31,288 nucleotides of DNA from CABQCM01 sp965145485. Its GTDB lineage: Bacteria; Bacillota; Clostridia; Oscillospirales; Acutalibacteraceae. The DNA lies in assembly GCA_965145485.1 (NCBI GenBank), contig CBCTCU010000033.1, positions 1 to 31,288 on the forward strand, read 5' to 3'. The notes under the pieces are model-generated. The model was given only the letters and a program-made list of their open reading frames with translations, had not been told where the DNA came from and searched no databases. Each line of letters begins with the position of its first letter. Positions within the stretch are counted from its first letter, which is position 1. Positions 1 to 8,233 of this stretch are shown piece after piece. Both the position numbers and the translations under genes were made by a program.

Positions 1-187
1 TATCGCCAAAGCAGCCCTTCGATCTCAGCAAGCAATCGGACAGAGCGATTCGCGCTGGCTTGGCGGCGTTGCCACCCGCCGGATTGCGCCGGACAGCCTG
101 CGGATAACCCCCGCGCGATATCGCCAAAGCAGCCCTTCGATCTCAGCAAGCAATCGGACAGAGCGATTCGCGCTGGCTTGGCGGCGT
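1..187. repeat. 69-bp perfect direct repeat, 118-bp period
   Basis: Positions 1-69 and 119-187 are identical over 69 bases. Both begin TATCGCCAAAGC and end CTTGGCGGCGT. The two copies are separated by 49 bp, and weaker similarity continues past each copy (CCGCCGG.TTGCGCC). The window edge cuts the left side, so this may be the end of a longer tandem array. I see no convincing coding sequence in it on either strand; the short open frames are those expected of GC-rich DNA. Confidence 0.9.
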
Positions 188-429
188 CCCCCGCCGGGTT
201 GCGCCTGGCACGGGTGCCGCCAAAGGCGCATCCCCGGCCGGAGGCTGCCGGACAGGGAAGGGCATTCCCGTCCTTGCGCCCGCGAAATGGGCTTTTGCTA
301 TCCGAAAGGGGTTTTCGCCATCGCCTGGGGCGACGGATTCCCCGCGCAGCGCGCCGTATCCCGCCTCCCGCCACGATTCCCGCGGTCATACAAACGTAGT
401 GTTACCCCCGCCGGCCGTTTTTATGTCGG
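188..429. other. Gene-free stretch downstream of the dockerin gene
   Basis: GC-rich sequence between the direct repeats and the 3' end of the minus-strand dockerin gene. I found no start with a ribosome site and no family resemblance in any frame. A strong intrinsic terminator is not evident after the dockerin stop codon. The stretch contains repeated short words related to the left repeat (GCCAAAGGCG, GCCGGACAGG). Confidence 0.5.
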
Positions 430-3400
430 CTACGACGTGGCCTTTTCCTGTTTTTGATACAGGGTAAAATCGAGGATGGCCGCGCCGTATTCCAGCGTGG
501 CGTCCTTGCTGCGAAGCCTCAGATACAAGGTCCCATCGGCCCCAATTTCATCCGGATAAAGGCGCAGGGTGACGCGGTTGGCGATGCTTTCGACCGGTTC
601 CCCCTCGCTGCGGGCAACCTCCTGATAGGCTGCGTCGTCGGCCGACGCCTCGAGCAGGTAGTTGCCGCCCACCGTAACCTCAAGATAGGGGTCGTCCATC
701 TGCGACAGATCGAAACGGTAAACCAGCTCGCCGTCGCCCGACACCCGCCTCATGGTGCGCGACGCCGTCGAATCGTCCCGCAGGATGTAGCCGGTATCCG
801 CCCCCTGGTTATTGGTCGCTATGGTCTGCGACACCCATTCGTAGGGAGGGGTATCCTCCACCGGCTCGTCGCCCCATTCGACCGTAATGTCGACGGCGAC
901 GGCGGTGGAATTCTCCACCTGAAGGAGCAGGGAAGAGGTGGCGTTGTCCCACACAGCGGTGTATTTCGGATACCGCTCCCCCCCGCAGGTGACCTCAATG
1001 GAGGCGGGGTATTTCCCGTTGCCCAGCAGCCGGGTGGATGAGACCGAATCGGCCGGGCCGCGAATGGAGAAGGAGGTGCTCGTCGCGCTCTCGGTGACCT
1101 CCCCGGTCAGCTCGCCGCCGGTAAAGCCAAAGCGGGGCGTGCCCGGGGTGAGCAGCTCGGTCAGGTCGTACAACAAAGCCGACTCGCCGGGGGCAAGCCT
1201 TTTTTCCTGGAGAATCCCAAGCTGGTCGTCGTACAGGTCGATAAAGCTGCCCGACAGGGTCTCCCCGTCGGTGTAGTCGAGAGCCTGGGCGGCAAGGTAA
1301 CGGCCCCTCTGGGCAACCATGAGGTCGCTCTCCACCCAGCGGGTACCCGAATGCTTGTTGACAGTATACCTCGCCAGCTCGCGCAGGTTCTCCGGCCCCA
1401 ACTCGTTGGAGGCAAAGTAGGAGGAGGGAAGGCCGAGCACGACCGCCGCGCCCTCGCCGACCCTGGCTTCAAATCCAAGGATATTGTCGTCGATGTCGGT
1501 CAGCAGGGGCGTGATGCCCTCGCCGGTAAAGGTGGCGGTGTAATTGGCCATGACCGGCATGACCAACTGGTCGTTAAAGCTCTCGCAGCCGCTGCCCTGC
1601 CAGGTGAGCATGGCCGGCATGCCAAGGGCGCCGACCTCGACGTCGAGCCCGAGCTGGGTCAGCAGGTTTTCCAGCGGGGTCTGCCCCTGATCGCTCCACC
1701 ATTCGCCCTCAATCGACTCGGCCGCGTCGTGCCCGCCCACATAGAGCAGGGTACCGCCCGCCTCGACCCAATCGGCAATGGCACGGTTAATCTCCTCGCT
1801 GACCGGCTTCATGATATCGTAGGTGAGGATGAGCACCTCAACCCCTTCGAGGTCGGCGGCGGTGCGCACCGTGTCAAGGGCGGTCACCTCCAGCGGGATG
1901 CCGCGCTCAATGATGGGCAGAGACAGGCTGTGGATGCCGTCCTGGGTATTGTCGATGGGCATGTACTGGGAGCCGTACTGATAGGTCAGGGTATCGCTCA
2001 TGGCAAGCGAAATCCCGCTCGTGCCCGCATACAGGTTGACCGCGTTACCCCCGACCTCGGCCATGGCGTTAAAGACGTTGAGCTGCTTGGTCTTATACGC
2101 CGACGGCACGTCGGAGGAAAAGGCGCGGTGCGGCCAGATGTAGGACTGGAACCGGTTGAGCTCGGGCATGAGCAGCTGGGTGGTGACCGTCAGCTTCCAG
2201 AGGGACTCGTAGGTGTCCCAATCGAGCTCCTCGTTGTCGGCCTTGGGATCGGAGAGGGTAAACAGCTCCTGCCCCTGCTGCATCGAGTCGGCGTAGGAGG
2301 CGTATTCGATCCAGGCGCGCTCAAACAGCCGGCGGGGATAGCCGCCGCCGTAGGCGCTGCCCGCACCGTAGATGCAGTCGCTCCAGGTCTGGCCGATCAG
2401 GCCGTCGATGATGCCCGACTGGGTCAGGGTGTTGATGCAGGAGACAATCTGGTGATGGTCGTAGTTGAGCACGTCGTGGGCGGCCATAAGGAGCTTGATA
2501 TCGGGATGATTCTCATCCAGGTAATCGCGCACGGCCTGGAAGTAATTGACCCAGAGCTGGTTGATCAGCTTGGAGGTCTTGTACCGCGCCTCGGCCGAGG
2601 AAAGGGGATCCTGCCAGGGCTCGTCGTAATAATCAACCCATTCTTCCTGAAAGCCCTCGGCGTAGGTGGCGTACACAAAAACCTCCGGCTCCTCGATGCA
2701 CAGGTAGGTGGGCTCATATTCGCAGACCGTTTTGACCAGATCGAGCTTATACTGGGCATAATAACGGGTGGGCAGCATGTAATAGCTGGTGCCCGAATGC
2801 AGCTTGAGCGATCCGTCCTGGTTGGTATGCACGTCCATATTCCCCCGCTCGGGATAGAGGGTGAAATACTCGTTGTATCCATCGCGCCCGGCGGCGATCA
2901 TCACGCTCAGGTCGCGGCCGGAATCCTTCCAGCTGTCGATCATGCTCTGGGCCGAATCGATCGACTGGATATATAGCATAATCGAGTCGGCGCGCAGGTC
3001 ATACTCCTCGGTGTAGTCGGTCGCCACCTGGGAGATGGTATGGGCCCCCTCGAGGTCAAAGGCAGCGGAAGTCTGCAAGATCGCCTCATTCTCCGGCGAC
3101 CAGGGAACGGGCACGGCGCCGGTTTCGGCCGGGAAGCCGCTTATTAAATTGACCGAATACTGCAAAATCAGCAGGGCGTCGCCCGCGTCGACACTGCCAT
3201 TGCCGTCGACGTCGGCACGGTCCAATTCCTCCGCCGTCAGCTCGCGCAGCCCAACCGACGATTGCAGCGCCATCAGCGCATCGCTCGCGTTGATGCTCTC
3301 ATCGCCGTCGATATCCCCCATGGAAGCCGCCAGGGCGGCAAAGGGTATGGAAACGGCCAGCAGGCAGGCGGCCAGCAAAGCGCAAAAAAGCCGAACCCAG

Positions 3401-3453
3401 CCGTGCGAGCGCGGCCAAGCCGCCGCTTTTGGGTTATGTTGTGCGATCTGCAT
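430..3453 (-). CDS. Secreted protein with N-terminal dockerin; glycoside-hydrolase-like and GATase-like domains
   Basis: A 1007-aa exported protein. The start at 3453 is chosen because AAGGAGG lies 8 nt upstream; an upstream ATG at 3480 lacks such a site. Residues 1-43 form a signal peptide (hydrophobic stretch about 20-42, ending AALAA). Residues 45-107 carry two dockerin-type calcium repeats (DIDGDESINASDAL and DVDGNGSVDAGDAL), the kind that docks onto cohesins or binds calcium. Residues about 120-420 resemble a TIM-barrel hydrolase, with an acidic strand end in CIEEPEVF. Around residues 540-640 is a glutamine-amidotransferase-like fold (VLILTYDI, then WVEAGGTLLYVGG) of the kind seen in some beta-galactosidase families. 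The C-terminus is beta-rich, ending in a possible carbohydrate-binding module. I cannot assign a glycoside hydrolase family or substrate. It is a single gene with its own promoter. Confidence 0.8.
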   Translation of the reverse strand: MQIAQHNPKAAAWPRSHGWVRLFCALLAACLLAVSIPFAALAASMGDIDGDESINASDALMALQSSVGLRELTAEELDRADVDGNGSVDAGDALLILQYSVNLISGFPAETGAVPVPWSPENEAILQTSAAFDLEGAHTISQVATDYTEEYDLRADSIMLYIQSIDSAQSMIDSWKDSGRDLSVMIAAGRDGYNEYFTLYPERGNMDVHTNQDGSLKLHSGTSYYMLPTRYYAQYKLDLVKTVCEYEPTYLCIEEPEVFVYATYAEGFQEEWVDYYDEPWQDPLSSAEARYKTSKLINQLWVNYFQAVRDYLDENHPDIKLLMAAHDVLNYDHHQIVSCINTLTQSGIIDGLIGQTWSDCIYGAGSAYGGGYPRRLFERAWIEYASYADSMQQGQELFTLSDPKADNEELDWDTYESLWKLTVTTQLLMPELNRFQSYIWPHRAFSSDVPSAYKTKQLNVFNAMAEVGGNAVNLYAGTSGISLAMSDTLTYQYGSQYMPIDNTQDGIHSLSLPIIERGIPLEVTALDTVRTAADLEGVEVLILTYDIMKPVSEEINRAIADWVEAGGTLLYVGGHDAAESIEGEWWSDQGQTPLENLLTQLGLDVEVGALGMPAMLTWQGSGCESFNDQLVMPVMANYTATFTGEGITPLLTDIDDNILGFEARVGEGAAVVLGLPSSYFASNELGPENLRELARYTVNKHSGTRWVESDLMVAQRGRYLAAQALDYTDGETLSGSFIDLYDDQLGILQEKRLAPGESALLYDLTELLTPGTPRFGFTGGELTGEVTESATSTSFSIRGPADSVSSTRLLGNGKYPASIEVTCGGERYPKYTAVWDNATSSLLLQVENSTAVAVDITVEWGDEPVEDTPPYEWVSQTIATNNQGADTGYILRDDSTASRTMRRVSGDGELVYRFDLSQMDDPYLEVTVGGNYLLEASADDAAYQEVARSEGEPVESIANRVTLRLYPDEIGADGTLYLRLRSKDATLEYGAAILDFTLYQKQEKATS

Positions 3454-3502
3454 CAAAAAATCCTCCTTATCCCCGGACATTGATCGATTTTCCTACTTTT
3501 TT

Positions 3503-3531
3503 ATTATATCCGCCCCATCGACCGGTGTCAA
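3503..3531 (-). promoter_or_regulatory. Consensus sigma-A promoter of the dockerin gene
   Basis: On the minus strand TTGACA (3531-3526) is followed by a 17-bp spacer and TATAAT (3508-3503), a perfect vegetative promoter. The leader to the start codon at 3453 is about 40-45 nt and holds the ribosome site. Confidence 0.88.
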
Positions 3532-3652
3532 TGCCGGCAAAATTGGAAAAAAGGGGATTTGCCTCGCAGCGAGGGCGGATTTGCGCATATTCGGCGGCTT
3601 TTGGCATAGTAATAAGCATGGATCGGTATCCAACGAGGAGGAGGAACGCGCT

Positions 3653-4138
3653 ATGGCAAAATCCATGATGGTACAGACCATTCGTCTCAAAAAATTGATC
3701 CTTTGGGTCGCCATCCCGCTCATGGTGGGCGGGCTATCCTCTTTGCTGTCGGGCAACATGGGCGAGATGTGGGCCTCGCTGCGCCAGCCGCCCCTCGCGC
3801 CGCCCGGATGGCTCTTCCCCGTCGCCTGGACCATACTGTACGTGCTCATGGGCGCGGCCGCCTACCTTGTGTCGGAGAGCAGCTCCCCGCTGCGGGTGAC
3901 GGCGCTGCGGCTGTATTGGCTGCATCTGCTGCTCAACTTTCTCTGGCCGCCCATTTTTTTCGGATGCGGCATGCCCACGCTGGCCCTCGTTGTCCTATTG
4001 GCGCTGTGGGTCGTGCTCGGCTTTACGGTGCTCGCCTTCCAGCGGGTCAACCGGCTGGCCGGCTGGCTGATGGCGCCGGTGCTGCTGTGGGTGACCTTCG
4101 CGGTATACCTCAACGCGGGCATTGTCGCCCTGAACTGA
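3653..4138 (+). CDS. tspO: TspO/MBR family membrane protein
   Basis: A 161-aa integral membrane protein of the TspO/MBR (tryptophan-rich sensory protein, peripheral benzodiazepine receptor) family, which binds porphyrins and other small hydrophobic ligands. The start at 3653 follows a GAGGAGGAGG ribosome site about 9 nt upstream; the open frame extends further left but without support. About five membrane helices are visible. Family positions present are W40, P46-P47, P50-P51-xW53, W59 and Y63 in the first conserved loop, and NFLWPPIFFG in the fourth helix region, close to the usual LNxxWSxxFF. Length is normal. A weak promoter may lie at 3581-3610 (TTGCGC, 18 bp, CATAGT). No heme or tetrapyrrole genes adjoin it, so its ligand is not indicated by context. 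Confidence 0.88.
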   Translation: MAKSMMVQTIRLKKLILWVAIPLMVGGLSSLLSGNMGEMWASLRQPPLAPPGWLFPVAWTILYVLMGAAAYLVSESSSPLRVTALRLYWLHLLLNFLWPPIFFGCGMPTLALVVLLALWVVLGFTVLAFQRVNRLAGWLMAPVLLWVTFAVYLNAGIVALN

Positions 4139-4149
4139 CGATACAACGC

Positions 4150-4193
4150 CCTTTTTGGATAACCGACGCACAATCCCATCGTCTCCAAAAAAG
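4150..4193 (+). terminator. Possible terminator hairpin after tspO
   Basis: CCTTTTTGGA (4150-4159) can pair with TCCAAAAAAGG (4183-4193) with one bulge, and GACG/CGTC pairing is possible inside the loop. It sits 12 nt after the tspO stop. No clean T-tract follows, so this is a weak call. Confidence 0.35.
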
Positions 4194-4422
4194 GCTCAGA
4201 TAATATAACAAAAACCATGTTTTGTCCCCCAACGGCGGCCAATCCGCAAGCCCCGATGCGTGGACGGCCATGCGGCTTTCGGGTTGAATAATAAGAGCGG
4301 CCGCCATGCCGCGACAGCCACTCTGCACAGGTCGCCAGACGGCTTGCTTAGAAGCGCCTCCCTCTCCGGCTTTGGCCTTATCGGCGCCCGGTGCAACGGA
4401 TGGTCAAGCCGCACACGAATAC

Positions 4423-4440
4423 GGTCTTAATGTTAAGACC
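4423..4440. repeat. Perfect palindrome GGTCTTAA-TG-TTAAGACC
   Basis: Two 8-bp arms are separated by 2 bp. It could be a protein-binding site or a small hairpin. There is no neighbouring gene start that makes its role clear. Confidence 0.6.
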
Positions 4441-4477
4441 AATCCTCTGCACCAAGCAGACTGATTTTGCATTCCTT

Positions 4478-4709
4478 GTATCGGTGTACAAGGGGCTACG
4501 GCGGTTTTCGGACGCGCCATACAGCGCCCTTGGCTTTGTCATCGGCGCCGCCTGGCGGCCGAAAACTCCGAAGGACCGCTGGGCGCGCCCACGGGTGGGC
4601 TGGCAAGGCCGCAGGGCGAGAGCAGGCTGGCGCCTGCCGAGCCCGAGAACGCAGCCAGCGTGCCTATGGGCACCCCCAGCGGCGGCGTATTCTCTTTGTA
4701 CACCGATAC
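4478..4709. repeat. 232-bp block bounded by 14-bp inverted repeats
   Basis: GTATCGGTGTACAA at 4478-4491 is the exact reverse complement of TTGTACACCGATAC at 4696-4709, and weaker complementarity continues inward (TACGGCGG against CCGCCGTA-like sequence). The block has no plausible gene. It could be a MITE-like element or a large stem structure. I see no clear target-site duplication. Confidence 0.5.
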
Positions 4710-4827
4710 TTCCCTCCGGCCAAAAACAAGCGTCTTTACTATCCGGCTCGCGTACCACGGCGTACCGCATGTTACGGCGTACGCCGCCGGGCCGCCCGGA
4801 GACGGATCGAGAAAGAAAGGATGTTGA

Positions 4828-5763
4828 TTGCCCTTGCTGTGCGCCATTATCGACGTTGGTTCCAACACAATGCGCCTGACCTTGTATTATTACGAAGAAA
4901 CCCGTTTCCAGCCCCTGCTGCACAAAAAGGCCATGGCCGGGCTGATGGGATATGTGGAAAACGGGCGGCTGTCCGACGATGGGCTGCGCAAGGCGGCCGA
5001 GGTGCTGGCCGAATACCGGCGCATTCTGGAAAATTTCAGCGTCGAGGAAGTCCATGTCTTTGCCACCGCCATCCTGCGCAATATCGACAACAGCGACCAG
5101 GCCCTGGCCTTCCTGCGCGAGCAGAGCGGCTTTGACATCGAGCTGATTTCGGGCGAGAGGGAGGCCGAGCTCGACTTTCTCGGCGCAACCCATTACTTTG
5201 ATGCGCGCGAGGGGCTGGTCGTCGATATCGGAGGCGGCTCGACCCAGCTTGTGGTGTTTCGCGAGGGGCGCATCCTCGCCTCCGACAGCCTGCCGGCCGG
5301 CTCGCTCAACACCTATTCGAGGCGGGTCGGCGGCCTTTTCCCGACCGACAAGGAGCGCAAGGACATCATCAGCCGCATGCAGGAAGCCCTGGGCGGCCTC
5401 TCGCTGCGCAAGCAGGCCAAAGGGATGACCATCTGCGGGGTAGGGGGCACCATCCGCGCCTGCCTGCGGCTGTGCAAGGGGCTGTACGACAGCGAGAGGA
5501 GAGAGCCCACCCTGTCTCCCGAGGACCTCAGCCGGTTGGTCGCCTTTTCCAAGGAGGACAATTTAAAATCCAGAGTCAAGACCCTGGCAAAAATCCTGCC
5601 CGACCGCATCCACACCTTTACACCCGGCCTGCTTCTGCTGTCGACCATTGTCAGAGAGTGGGACTGCCCTCTGGTGATGGTCAGCGACTTTGGGGTGCGC
5701 GAGGGCTATCTCATCGACCGGCTGCAGCGGGCGGCCGCGGCCAAGGGGGCGCAGCTTACATGA
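4828..5763 (+). CDS. ppx: Ppx/GppA family phosphatase (exopolyphosphatase)
   Basis: A 311-aa cytoplasmic enzyme of the exopolyphosphatase/guanosine pentaphosphatase family (sugar kinase/actin-like fold), expected to release phosphate from polyphosphate or pppGpp. Visible motifs are the phosphate-1 loop IIDVGSNTMRL near the N-terminus, ATAILRN, ISGEREAELDFLGA (usually SGEEEA) and VVDIGGGSTQLV, plus a late GVGGTIR. It is the short two-domain form, without the C-terminal HD-like extension of long Ppx proteins. The start is a TTG at 4828, seven nucleotides after GAAAGAAAGG; no in-frame ATG gives the conserved N-terminus. The TGA at 5761 overlaps the ATG of the polyphosphate kinase gene (ATGA), so the two are probably translationally coupled and control polyphosphate turnover together. 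Confidence 0.88.
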   Translation: MPLLCAIIDVGSNTMRLTLYYYEETRFQPLLHKKAMAGLMGYVENGRLSDDGLRKAAEVLAEYRRILENFSVEEVHVFATAILRNIDNSDQALAFLREQSGFDIELISGEREAELDFLGATHYFDAREGLVVDIGGGSTQLVVFREGRILASDSLPAGSLNTYSRRVGGLFPTDKERKDIISRMQEALGGLSLRKQAKGMTICGVGGTIRACLRLCKGLYDSERREPTLSPEDLSRLVAFSKEDNLKSRVKTLAKILPDRIHTFTPGLLLLSTIVREWDCPLVMVSDFGVREGYLIDRLQRAAAAKGAQLT

Positions 5764-8102
5764 ACGCCACCCCCCATCGCGGCGGCCTGCCGGCCATCGA
5801 CCGGGAGCTATCCTGGCTTGCGTTTAACGCCCGCGTCCTCGCGCAGGGGGAGGATAGGCAGGTCCCCCTGCTCGAACGGCTGCGATTTCTGTCCATCTTC
5901 TCCCGCAATCTGGATGAATTCTTTATGGTGCGGCTGCCGGCCGTGCTTGAGAGGGCGGCGGGCCCGGCAAGCGATTTCATGCGAACGCTGCCGCCGGGCG
6001 GCTCCCTCACACCGGCCGGCGGCTCCCCTGCGTTGCCCGCAGAGCTGCCCCAAACCGCCCTATGCCCGGGGTGGGCGGACGCCGCAGTGTCTGCCGGCCC
6101 ACAGCCGGCCTCCATTCACGATGGAGCCGGGCGGGAAGGGGAAGAGCCTCTCCCCGCCGTCGCCCCCCTCGCTCTGCTTAGGCTAATTTACGCCCGCTCG
6201 GGCCATCTCTGCCGGCGGATGGAGCGGGCGCTCGAAGGGCTGGAGAGGGAAATGGCCGACAGGGGAATCGCCCGCCTTTCCCTGGACGAGCTCTCCCCCC
6301 GCCACCGGCAGGCGGCGCGCCGTCACTTTGACGAGGTTCTCGCCCCGCTGCTCATCCCCATGCGCTTTGGCCCGCGCGCCCCGCTGCCCGAAACGGCGGG
6401 AAAAAGCCTCTACATCGGCCTGATGGCCCTGCGCGGCTCCCGCCTCGAGCCCATCCTGCTCCCCTGCCCGGCGGCGCCGGGCGTTTTTCTGCTGCCCGGG
6501 GGAACGCGGTATCTGCTTGAGGAGGAGATGATCGAGGCCTTTTGCCACACCCTGCCCTCCCTGCGGGGCATGCGCATCTGCGGCCGTGGACGAATCGCCA
6601 TCACCCGGGGAGCGCGCGCGCCGGTCGACGAGCAGCGCGCCGATTATGCCGGCGCTGTGGACGATATGCTGCGCCAGCGCCGCCGCACCGGGGTCACCCG
6701 CATCGAAGTGGAGGAGGGCACGCCGCAGGCCCTGGTGCGGTCGGTGTGCGGCGCGGCCGGTTGCCCGGATTCGATGGTCATTCGCCGGCGGGGCCCGCTG
6801 AGCCTTTCCTACGTCCGGCCGCTGCTGAGTTCCCTTGGCCGCGGCGGCCCGGCGGCCGAGCCCCGCGCCGGCCGGCGCAGGGCCTCTCCCTTGCCCGGGC
6901 AACGGGCGGATATGCAGCGGCCCTGGCGTTATCCCTCCTTCCAGCCGGGGCTGAGCCTTCAGGGCGACATTGCCGACGCCGTGCGCCGCCGCGACCGGCT
7001 GCTGTGCTATCCCTACCAGTCGGCCGAGCCCTTTTTGCGGCTGCTGGAACAGGCGGCCGTCGACCCCGCCGTACGGGCCATCCGCATGACGGTCTATCGC
7101 ATCGGGGACAGCCCGCGCATCCCCGACGCGCTGATAGCGGCGGCGCGGCATGGGAAATCGGTGACGGTGATGGTAGAGCTTCAGGCGCGCTTTGACGAAA
7201 AAAACAACCTACTGCTTGCCGGCCGCCTCATGGACGCAGGCTGTACGGTGCTCTATGGGATCGAAGGGGCCAAGGTACACGCCAAGCTCGTGCAGATTGT
7301 CTACGACCGCGGCGGGAGGGCCGAGGCCATCACCCTGCTCGGCACCGGCAATCTCAACCCCGCCACCGCCCGCCAATACACCGACTATTGGCTGATGACC
7401 GCCGACCCGGAGTTGGGGGCCGAGGCGGCCGAATGGTTTCGCCGCCTGGCGCTGGGCGGGCCGGTGGGCGGCTTTTCCCGCCTGCTGGCCTCCCCCGACG
7501 GGCTGGCCCCCGCCCTCAAAGAACGCATCGACCACCAGATCGAGCGCTGCCAAAGAGGGCTGCCGTCGGGCATCTTTTTTAAGGTCAACTCGCTCAGCGA
7601 CGGCGGGATCATCCGCCGCCTCTACGCCGCCTCCCGCGCCGGGGTGCCGGTCAGGCTGCTGGTCCGGGGGATCTGCTGCCTGCTCCCCCAGACCGAGGGG
7701 ATGAGCGAAACCATCGAGGTGCGCAGCATTGTGGGGCGCTTTTTGGAGCACTCGCGCGTTTACGTCTTTGGGTCGGGCGAGGAGAGGGAGATCTATTTGT
7801 CCTCGGCAGATTTGATGCCCCGCAACCTGCACCGCCGGGCCGAGCTGGCCTTTCCGGTCGACGACCCCATCCTGCGCCAGAGCCTGCTGCGCCAAATGGA
7901 GCTGTATTGGAGCGACAACGTCAAGGCGCGCAGGCTGTGCGCCGACGGGCTTTACCGCCCGGTATTGGATGGGGCCGCGCCGGTCGACGCGCAGGCGGCC
8001 TTACTGGAGCATTTTTCCACGCCCCAATCCCCCGGCGAATGGCTGCCCAGGCAGTTTGGCGGACATTTTATTGCATCAGAGGGCCGCTCCCCCATCGAAT
8101 GA
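5760..8102 (+). CDS. ppk1: Polyphosphate kinase, PPK1 family, with variant active site
   Basis: A 780-aa protein of the PPK1 family, which makes polyphosphate from ATP. The N-terminal IDRELSWLAFNARVL and FSRNLDEFFMVRL, the central MTVYRIGDSP, ELQARFDEKNN and KVHAKL, and the late VRGICCLLP, GRFLEHSRVYVF and SSADLMPRNLHRR are all family signatures. H507 in VHAKL matches the autophosphorylated histidine of E. coli PPK (H435). The second conserved histidine (E. coli H454, in HIGTGN) is a leucine here: residues 525-531 read TLLGTGN. Residues about 68-137 form a Pro/Gly/Ala-rich insertion where relatives have a short linker. The start overlaps the ppx stop by 4 bp, making an operon. Whether it still makes polyphosphate is uncertain because of the missing histidine. 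Confidence 0.88.
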   Translation: MNATPHRGGLPAIDRELSWLAFNARVLAQGEDRQVPLLERLRFLSIFSRNLDEFFMVRLPAVLERAAGPASDFMRTLPPGGSLTPAGGSPALPAELPQTALCPGWADAAVSAGPQPASIHDGAGREGEEPLPAVAPLALLRLIYARSGHLCRRMERALEGLEREMADRGIARLSLDELSPRHRQAARRHFDEVLAPLLIPMRFGPRAPLPETAGKSLYIGLMALRGSRLEPILLPCPAAPGVFLLPGGTRYLLEEEMIEAFCHTLPSLRGMRICGRGRIAITRGARAPVDEQRADYAGAVDDMLRQRRRTGVTRIEVEEGTPQALVRSVCGAAGCPDSMVIRRRGPLSLSYVRPLLSSLGRGGPAAEPRAGRRRASPLPGQRADMQRPWRYPSFQPGLSLQGDIADAVRRRDRLLCYPYQSAEPFLRLLEQAAVDPAVRAIRMTVYRIGDSPRIPDALIAAARHGKSVTVMVELQARFDEKNNLLLAGRLMDAGCTVLYGIEGAKVHAKLVQIVYDRGGRAEAITLLGTGNLNPATARQYTDYWLMTADPELGAEAAEWFRRLALGGPVGGFSRLLASPDGLAPALKERIDHQIERCQRGLPSGIFFKVNSLSDGGIIRRLYAASRAGVPVRLLVRGICCLLPQTEGMSETIEVRSIVGRFLEHSRVYVFGSGEEREIYLSSADLMPRNLHRRAELAFPVDDPILRQSLLRQMELYWSDNVKARRLCADGLYRPVLDGAAPVDAQAALLEHFSTPQSPGEWLPRQFGGHFIASEGRSPIE

Positions 8103-8156
8103 AAATAAAAATTGTCCCACCTGGATGATTTTCGAATAAATTCTACCAAATTTTTG

Positions 8157-8185
8157 TTGATAAAAGCAACGCTATCCGCTATAAT
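8157..8185 (+). promoter_or_regulatory. Sigma-A promoter of hppA
   Basis: TTGATA (8157-8162), a 17-bp spacer and TATAAT (8180-8185) lie in an AT-rich island within GC-rich surroundings, about 50 bp before the hppA start. This separates hppA transcription from the ppx-ppk1 operon. Confidence 0.85.
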
Positions 8186-8233
8186 AGAAGGACAAACAAT
8201 CCCGGCGTTGGGAGAGGAAAGGTTGATGGAAGA

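Larger units (their letters stand above)
4194..4827. other. Gene-poor stretch before the ppx-ppk operon
   Basis: About 630 bp without a gene I can support. All frames are open only in the way GC-rich DNA allows, and none has a ribosome site or family match. It holds a perfect palindrome at 4423-4440, 14-bp inverted repeats at 4478 and 4696, and a GGCGT/ACGCC palindrome just before the ppx gene. It may contain a decayed gene or a small repeat element. Confidence 0.5.

Noticed and set aside
1351..2976. Long plus-strand open frame of about 540 codons
   Set aside because: It is antisense to the well-supported dockerin protein, lacks a ribosome site, and has composition explained by GC-rich codon shadows.
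4378..5193. Minus-strand open frame of 271 codons across the gap and into ppx
   Set aside because: It overlaps the conserved ppx gene in antisense and has no start signal.
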